This document shows, piece by piece, positions 57,690 to 64,000 of a stretch of 64,000 nucleotides of DNA. The notes under the pieces are model-generated. The model saw only the letters and a program-made list of their open reading frames with translations, was not told where the DNA came from and did no database searches. Source of the DNA: Siphonodentalium dalli. Its lineage: Eukaryota > Mollusca > Scaphopoda > Gadilida > Siphonodentaliidae. Position 1 is the stretch's first letter. Each line of letters begins with the position of its first letter. Location: the NCBI GenBank assembly GCA_032622095.1, contig CP136061.1, positions 174,431,692 through 174,495,691 on the forward strand, read 5' to 3'. Made by a program: the position numbers and the translations under genes.

Positions 57690-58724
57690 ATGTGATATAC
57701 TTGTAGTGTGATGACTGTGTAGCAATATTAATTGTAGTTTCAAGGGGTTGCTGATATATTTATTGCTACTTTTATATTTATGAATAATATTAACATGCTT
57801 TTAATACTGGGTAATTTTACGCATGTCTGTGGTTAGTTTATACAGTATATCACAAAGATAAAAATACGAGAATTTCCTTCAATTTCCCTAATTATATCCT
57901 CAATTATATTTTTGACAAATAGTTTTTAATTTTGGCAAGAGAAAATCTTGGTCCAGATCCAACCCTACAAACAAATATGAACCAATTTCAAAATTCTTTG
58001 GTATTCATGCATGTTTTATTTAGTTATCACAGGCCAGATTAAGACATCTTTCAAATTAAGCCATATCATAAAATTAATAGCTACCATAGTGCACCTGCGC
58101 GCCGCAGGTGCGCGTGGTTGTTTATTCCTTAGGCACAGGTGAATGACGTCATCTAATTTTTTCTATATCCATCAGTGATTTTTCAAAGATCACGGGTATG
58201 GATTTTGGGGAAATTGTCACGTGACTTCCGGTTAGCAACTGTGTGGAGATTGCCAAAATGCGGATTCGGAAATGGACCATTGCAATGAAAATGAAATTAG
58301 CTATACTTCACAACTTACGAAGAATTCCCATGTGATTATAGGCCTATTAGTTTCATTTAGACCAATTTCGTTGGTTTAGCTTAATGAAAACCAGAAAAGC
58401 AGCCATGACACAGTTTCTGATGTCATTTACGTCATTTTGGATTTCAGAATCCAGACAAGATGACCAAGATTGCACAATCCACGACAAGTCCTGTCATGTC
58501 GTTTCTGCCGGGACCACTTCATCATGTTACTTAAATTAATCTTACCGAAATATATGTCGCCAATAAAAGGCAAATTTGAGGCACAGTATGTGTGGTTGCC
58601 CCACTATGTGTCACATACAATTCATATTAAACCTGCGGAAAGCCACCTGGGCAGGGGATACTCTTGGCGGTGTACTTGTTGTGGTATTAGTTCAAGATTG
58701 ACATCTGTTGATGGTTCTTTCCAG
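57690..58724. other. Intron end before exon 58725
   Basis: No repeat family recognised apart from a CACCTGCGCGCCGCAGGTGC palindrome near 58091. The frame of the exon is open from 58470 but the extension is not family-like. Confidence 0.5.
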
Positions 58725-58916
58725 ATAGCTGAGATTGAGGCAGAGATATTGGTTAGGAACATGTTTACCCAACGAATGACTGGTAAATCAATCAGCATAT
58801 CAAACATCAGTCAATATCATCCAAGAATCAGCTATCTCTTCAGTCAGTTGGAAAAGTTGAAGAATTCAGTTGTCATCTTGAAGGCTAGAATTGCCTACAG
58901 GCCAGTACCATCACAG
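58725..58916 (+). CDS. MDN1: Internal exon of a midasin-like (MDN1) gene
   Basis: A 192-bp exon (64 codons, phase 0 on both sides) between acceptor GGTTCTTTCCAG and donor CAG/GTGAGATC. It reads IAEIEAEILVRNMFTQRMTG, then HPRISYLFSQLEKLKNSVV, ending ARIAYRPVPSQ. A helical segment, HPR followed by a leucine-rich coiled segment, and a YRPxPSQ end is the arrangement I associate with the midasin linker. The frame stays open about 75 codons upstream of the acceptor, but that part (CRFCRDHF, WRCTCCGIS) does not resemble the family, and joining at 58725 matches the previous exon. It is therefore treated as intron that happens to be open. The flanking introns are 13.2 kb and 3.6 kb. Confidence 0.7.
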
Positions 58917-58964
58917 GTGAGATCCTAGTGTCATATTTGTCATTGATACTGCAATACAAACAGT

Positions 58965-59760
58965 TTTTAGCTCACCTGAGACAAAGTCTCTGGTGGAGCT
59001 ATAGTCATCACTCCTCGTCCGTCGTCCGTCCGGAGTTATAACTCCAGTAATGATCATCCGATTTGATTGAAATTGGTATGTAGGTGTCTCAACCAAGAAC
59101 ACAGGGGCTCTGCAATTCTGGATTTGATCTGATGTTCTTTTATGGAGTTATTTCCATTTTTTTTCAACTTTTTTTTTACTTAAAAAATGTCTCACTTTTT
59201 CGGTTTCCGGATGATATCTCAAGTTTGGATCCTTTAATTGCAAATACTGTTTTTATGTGGATCAGTCATATCAAAATACAGATCAAGTTCGAATTTGATG
59301 ATTTTTCTCAGAGTTATGGGCTTTTCGACTTCAAAAATTCATTTTTTTTTTTTTCTTTGGTTTCCGGATGATAACTCAAGTTTGGATTGTTTAATTGGAA
59401 ATTCATTTTTTTTTTGTGGGTCAATCATATCAAAATACAGGTCAAGTTCGAATTTGAGTTTGATCCAATGATTTTTCCCAGAGTTATGGACATTTCGACT
59501 TTGAAAAACATTTTTTTAAATTTTCTGTATGAGGGTCCTTCATGGTGTAATCAACTCCTCCTACAGTTTTGATTGTAGATATTCAAAACTTCAGAGTATT
59601 GTTTATACCCACATATTGGAGATGTGCATCATGTATATAGATGACGGAAAAATTATTTCTTTACGGAATTATTAACCCTTTCGACTTAGAACATTTCAAC
59701 ATTTTTTTTTATTTCTTTAACTTAAACTTGCCACGTTTTCGGGGGACACTGGTCGGCTGA
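58965..59760 (+). mobile_element. AGCTCACCTGAG 5' end fused to a GTCCCCCGAAAA 3' end
   Basis: Opens 50 bp after the exon with TTTTTAGCTCACCTGAG and TGGTGGAGCTATAG. Units with TTTCCGGATGATA-CTCAAG and ACAG(A/G)TCAAGTTCGAATTTG recur at about 59200, 59350 and 59410. It ends CCACGTTTTCGGGGGACACT, so at least two families are joined or nested here. Confidence 0.6.
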
Positions 59761-59765
59761 CCTTT

Positions 59766-61560
59766 TTAGCTCAACTTTACTTTGTAAAGTTTGAGCTATT
59801 GCCATGGCTTTGTCGTCCGTCGTCCGTGTGTGCGTGTGTACGGGCGGCGTCAACAATAGAGGCTACAGGTCGTACCTTTGATCGGATCATTATGAAATTT
59901 GTCATAGCTGTTGACATCAACATTTGTACCGGAATGATTCATTTTGGGGTCATACGGAAAAAAAACATGGCCGCCAGTGGCCATCTTAGATTTCAAAATT
60001 CAATCCATTAGCACGGGCTACAGGCCGTACTGTTCATCTGATCGTCATGAAATTTGTCATGGATGTTAATATTGACATGTAGATGGGAACGAGTCATTTT
60101 TGGCTTATTCGGGCAAAAAACATGGCTGCCAGCAGCCATCTTGGATTTTACTCTTTGTATGACTAAATCCTTTAGCACGGGCTACAGGTCGTACCTTTAG
60201 TCTGATAATCATGAAATTTATCATGGCTGTTGAAATTGGAATGTAGATGGGAACGAGTCATTTTGGGGTCATTCGGACAAAAAACATGGCCGCCAGTGGC
60301 CATCTTTGTTTTCAAAATTCAATCCATTAGCACGGGCCACAGGTCGCACTGTTCGTCTGATCATCATGAAATTTGTCATGGATGTTAATATTGACATGTA
60401 GATGGGAACGAGTAATTTTGGGGTCATTCGGCCCAAAAACATGGCCGCCAGCAGCCATCTTGGATTTTACTCTTTGTATGACTAAATTCTTTAGCACGGG
60501 CTACAGGTCGTACCTTTAGTCTGATCATCATAAAATTTGTCATGGATGTTAACAATGACATGTAGATTGGAACGAGTCATTTTGGAGTCAATCGGCCAAA
60601 AAACATGGCCGCCAGCAGCCGTCTTGGATTTTACTCTTTGCATGACTAAATCCTTTAGCACGGGCTACAGGTCCTACTTTTAGTCTGATCATCATAAAAT
60701 TTGTCAAGAATGTTAATAATCACATGTAGATGGGAACGAGTCATTTTGGGGTCATTCGGCCAAAAAACATGGCCGTCAGCAGCCATCTTTGATTTTACTC
60801 TTTGTATGACTAAATCCTTTAGCACGGGCTACAGGTCGTACCTTTAGTCTGATCATTATAAAATTTGTCATGGCTGTTGATATTGGAATGCAGATGGGAT
60901 CGAGTCATTTTGGGGTCATTCGGACAAAAAACATGGCCGCCAGCGGCCATCTTGGATTTCAAAATTTAATCCATTAGCACGGGCCACAGGTCGTACTGAT
61001 TGTCTGATCATCATGAAATTTGTCATGGATGATAATATTTACATGTAGATGGGAACGAGTAATTTTGGGGTCATTCGGCCAAAAAACATGGCCACCAGCA
61101 GCCATCTTAGATTTTACTCTTTGTATGACTAAATTCTTTATCCCGGGCTGCAGGTCGTACCTTTAGTCTGATCATCATAAAATTGTCATGGATGTTAACA
61201 ATGATATGTAGATGGGAACGAGTAATTTTGGGGTCAATCGGCCAAAAAACATGGTCGCCAGCAGCCATCTTGGATTTTACTCTTTGTATGACTAAATTCT
61301 TTAGCATGGGCTACAGGTCGTACCTTTAGTCTGATCGTCATAAAATTTGTCATTGATGTTAACGATGACATGTAGATGGGAACGACTCATTTTGGGGTCA
61401 TTCAGCAGCCATCTTGGATTTTACTTTTCTCTTCATGTCTATAAACTAGTATTAGACATTCAACTTTCCACATTCCTAATCGCTCCATTGACTGTAATAT
61501 ATTAAATTATTCCCTTTCCAAGTTGAGCTACAGTGTCATTGACACTTTCATTTATAATTG
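59766..61560 (+). repeat. 155-164 bp tandem array, about ten units, with a CCATCTTGG core
   Basis: Opens with the TTTTTAGCTCAACTTTACTT hairpin. GCC(A/G)TCTT starts at 59980, 60135, 60299, 60454, 60618, 60782, 60946, 61101, 61264 and 61408 (spacing 155 or 163-164, the last 144). Each unit has ATGGCCGCCAG(C/T), TGACTAAAT-CTTTAGCACGGGC, ACAGGTCGTAC and GGGAACGAGTCATTTT. It ends GTTGAGCTACAGTGTCATTG. Confidence 0.9.
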
Positions 61561-61764
61561 TAATTTATTTGCTAATTAATTTATAATTACAATATTCTGT
61601 CTGCGCAGCCTGGAACTGTTCTACAGCTAGATCATGGCACTTGCGCTCTTCGACAACGCCCAAGCTTCTCAGCATCGAGAAGAGATAGCTTGACCCACTG
61701 AATGCTAATGCGTTGGCAAGTGCACCAAGTGTATATTACCTTGTTACATACTCCATGCTGAATA

Positions 61765-61915
61765 AATAAATATAGCTGGTCCAATCGCCGGAACAGGGGT
61801 TGGGAGCGTTTTTACCCAGGACAAAGCTGGTGTGCTCGCCGGAACAGGAGTTGGGGCCCGAATTAGCTGGTGCTCTCGCCAAAACAGGGGTTGGGGGTGT
61901 TGTTTGCCCGAATAA
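61765..61915. repeat. Short tandem repeat with GCCGGAACAGGGGTTGG
   Basis: Three diverged units begin AGCTGGT at about 61773, 61826 and 61866, each continuing CTCGCCGGAACAGGGGTTGG-like. The small ORFs on both strands are incidental. Confidence 0.6.
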
Positions 61916-62105
61916 AAAAAGTCCAATCAGTATCAGGTTTTCTCAAATTGGATTTGTTATTCAAGAAGGGGCAGCCATTACTGATTTTATAATCTGCACT
62001 CAAATTAATTGAATTAAGAATGTGTATGTATTTCAATGTGAACATTTTAATTTCTAAGATGAGTGTATAGTTCTAACTACTTATTTTGAAGTAAAAAGTA
62101 CTTAC

Positions 62106-62175
62106 TCTTGTAGTGTACCAGTCTTCTCAGTCTTTACAGTCAGGTGAGCAACTCCACAGTCATTGACTGTATTGT
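62106..62175 (+). repeat. Isolated tail of the AGCTCACCTGAG family
   Basis: CAGTCTTCTCAGTCTTTACA, GTCAGGTGAGCAACTCCACA and GTCATTGACTGT match 17235-17300 and 57625-57670. Confidence 0.7.
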
Positions 62176-62487
62176 ATGTTAACCATTCTGTACTAAATAC
62201 TCATTGATAAGTAGTTCCCTAGGAAGTGTTCAGATGATAAGTTCAATGTCATTTGTTGAACTGATGATCTAAACATTTTCTTCCTATTAATATAAATAAT
62301 TCTGCTATTGTATTATCAGTTTTTCCATCTTTCATCTGCTTTTATTGCCTAAACACCCCTCCAAATGAATAATAGATTGTTCCAAATTATTCTTTTATAA
62401 CTGAATGTGCGAATCCATTCAGTATAGAAAGGGTTGATGTATCACATAAGGGCATATAATAGAACTGGGAGTGAATATCCATTTCAG

Positions 62488-62733
62488 TATCCACAGCTGC
62501 TACAGGACGTAGACACCTATCTAGCTACAGCTGGTTCCAGTGATTGTATCATGAGTCTACACAAAAAGCTCACTTTGCAAGCAATCAGTGGTGAAGATGA
62601 TCATGCATCTGCTAATGTTTTCCAACAAGAGTTGGTCTGGCAAAACACACAAAATAAATTCTGCGAAGACTTATCATCAACATATACAAATTATCAGGAT
62701 ATTGTGGAGCCATTTATTTTGGCAATATTCCAG
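62488..62733 (+). CDS. MDN1: Internal exon of a midasin-like (MDN1) gene
   Basis: A 246-bp exon (82 codons, phase 0 both sides) with acceptor TATCCATTTCAG and donor TTCCAG/GTAATTTG. It reads YPQLLQDVDTYLATAGSSD, then VFQQELVWQNTQNKFCEDLS, ending YTNYQDIVEPFILAIFQ. Joined to the previous exon it gives YRPVPSQ-YPQLLQDVDTYL, and the tail (Y-x-x-Y-x-D-I-V-x-P-F-x-x-A) is like the midasin stretch in which a conserved YPxYxDIxxPFLA precedes a hydrophobic helix. No further exon is visible in the last 1.27 kb, so the gene runs off the right edge. The ATG at 62434 is intronic. Confidence 0.68.
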
Positions 62734-62789
62734 GTAATTTGGTATAAATATTCAATTACTTCCCTTGTTTCTCATTTCATCTCATTTGA

Positions 62790-63063
62790 GGGGCCTCGGT
62801 TGCTCAGACGGTAAGGTGCTCTGCCCCAGACTGACTCGCTGTCCAGCACTGGCGATATGGGTTCAATTCCCAATGGAGTCATCGCTGACTTTGTATCCCA
62901 TATCGCTATCTGGGGGAGTTGCCAGTTAATGGGTCATTCTTCCAGCCAATGAAATCACTGCTAGATTTACCTTAGTGCACAGACTTTCCTTCCAACACTA
63001 AAACTGGCAATGGTATGATATAGCCCTGGCTGCTGAAAGCGACGTCAAACACAAATAAATAAT
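62790..63063 (+). mobile_element. tRNA-derived SINE
   Basis: The head has RNA polymerase III promoter boxes: A box TTGCTCAGACGG (62800-62811) and B box GGTTCAATTCC (62860-62870), 48 bp apart, in a decayed tRNA-like context. A roughly 150-bp body follows with a tail GCTGCTGAAAGCGACGTCAA and ACACAAATAAATAA. The tail resembles the conserved 3' part of molluscan SINEs. It lies in the intron 57 bp past the exon donor, in the same orientation. Confidence 0.75.
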
Positions 63064-63284
63064 TCTTTGCAGATTGTGGGGTATACTGGGTTACATGCAT
63101 CTCTATGTTTGTGAAATAACTTAGGTGATATCGCTGCCACTGAATGTCTGATCGTAATAAAATTTTGTATGAATAGTCACATTATTATTTTAATTGTTTT
63201 TAAACCCAACAAGGTCTTCATAATATGTGCTGGTTGAAACGAATGGTATTGCAATTCCCATCTATCTTGAACATAAACATTGTA

Positions 63285-64000
63285 AAATGTCTGTCTGTGT
63301 TCTATAGAAATTTACGGGGGATCATCTTGATGCCACCAAAGGGGTCTATTAAACAGGAGTAACTTTTTAGGAGGAAGATAATGGTGCGGGTTAGAATTTT
63401 CTAAAGTGACGCTGTTGTTGTCGGGCAGAAAAGGGGAGGGGCAGAAAAACTTTTTGTCACCGATTTCCTCAAAACTTATACATAATCATCGCTATGATAT
63501 GAGGAATCTAATGGTGTGGTTTAAAGATGTCAAAAGTGGCACTGTTCAAGTCAGGTGTGCACAGAAGGGGAAGGTGGCACCACAATTGATACACATATTT
63601 TTAGTGCCGATTTCCACCACATTGATACATATTCTTTCCGTGATATAAGGAATCTAATTGTGGGATTTAAGATGCCAAATTAGTGCCATTTTGATGAGAG
63701 ATTGGGGGGGGGGTTCTAAATTTAAATTTTTTTTTATTTAATCGCCGATTACCACCAAGCTTATACATAATCATCTCCATGATATCAGGAGTCTAATTGT
63801 GTGGCATACAGCTGTCAAAGGTGGCGTCATTGAGTCAGGGGTGCACCAAAGGGGAGAGGGGTACCAAAATTAATAACATATTTTAGCACCAATTTCCACC
63901 AAATTGATACACATTCTTCTCCATGATACGAAGAATCTAATAGTGTAATTTAAAGATGCCAAATTGGTGTCATTTGGGTGAGAGATGGGGGGACACTAAA
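63285..64000 (-). repeat. TTTAAACCACAC-family array, minus orientation, running off the edge
   Basis: Reverse complement of 37200-37990: CTGTCTGTGTTCTATAG, CAGGAGTAACTTTTTAGGAG, TAATGGTGCGGGTTAGAATT, AATCTAATGGTGTGGTTTAA, TGACTCAATGACGCC-type words. At least four units are visible before the window ends. Confidence 0.75.

Noticed and set aside
58470-58724. Open extension upstream of the 58725 exon with CRFCRDHF and WRCTCCG
   Set aside because: No family resemblance, and using it would break the phase fit with the previous exon; the acceptor at 58724 is good.
62800-62870. Possible functional tRNA gene from A and B boxes
   Set aside because: The cloverleaf cannot be completed and a SINE body and tail follow, so it is a SINE head.

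Overview
The window reads as animal nuclear DNA: AT-rich, with almost no long open frames, packed with degenerate interspersed repeats, and carrying short spliced exons with consensus splice sites. The repeat styles (CCGT/TCTG-rich leaders, elements opening with AGCTCACCTGAG hairpins, arrays of TGACCTTGA/TCAAGGTCA, tRNA-derived SINE, hAT MITEs, Helitron-like ends) suggest a marine invertebrate, most likely a lophotrochozoan such as a mollusc. That placement is inference. There is no bacterial operon structure, rRNA, canonical tRNA gene or CRISPR array.

The only gene I can support is a plus-strand spliced gene. Four exons (19492-19709, 45134-45512, 58725-58916, 62488-62733) have matching intron phases (2, 0, 0) and join into one 345-codon open frame. 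The conceptual protein resembles part of the midasin (MDN1) linker, the giant AAA+ ATPase of 60S ribosome maturation. The introns are 25.4, 13.2 and 3.6 kb. One or two weaker candidate exons lie near 4.3-4.6 kb. Most of the window is therefore probably intron.

Layout. 0.1-3.8 kb: Helitron/Helentron-like arrays with an orientation switch near 1655 and a 122-bp satellite. 3.9-4.6 kb: palindromic element with splice-donor-like ends, then candidate exons. 6.9-7.9 kb: second Helitron-like array. 7.9-13 kb: dispersed repeats. 13-19 kb: composite repeat with a nested hAT MITE (8-bp target duplication), a 0.49-kb tandem duplication and two inverted repeat copies. 19.2-20.2 kb: 22-bp minisatellite and first gene exon. 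21.8-29.8 kb: nearly perfect 4-kb tandem duplication whose right breakpoint lies in a hAT-like element with a zinc-finger fragment. 30-38 kb: large elements with hairpin ends, some nested. 38.6-40.4 kb: nested palindrome, inverted counterpart of the 122-bp array, Helitron-like units. 40.6-41.3 kb: 174-bp satellite. 45.1 kb: exon. 46.7-50.7 kb: Helitron-like units and a composite repeat split by a 2.2-kb insertion. 53.8-55.0 kb: 1.18-kb hAT element with target duplication. 55.3-56.0 kb: decayed LINE. 56.4-61.4 kb: AGCTCACCTGAG and AGCTCAAC elements, exon, and a 155-164 bp tandem array. 62.5-63.1 kb: last exon and a SINE.

The protein call was made by eye from motifs and exon phase, with no database search. 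Repeat boundaries are approximate unless a target duplication or sharp junction is stated.
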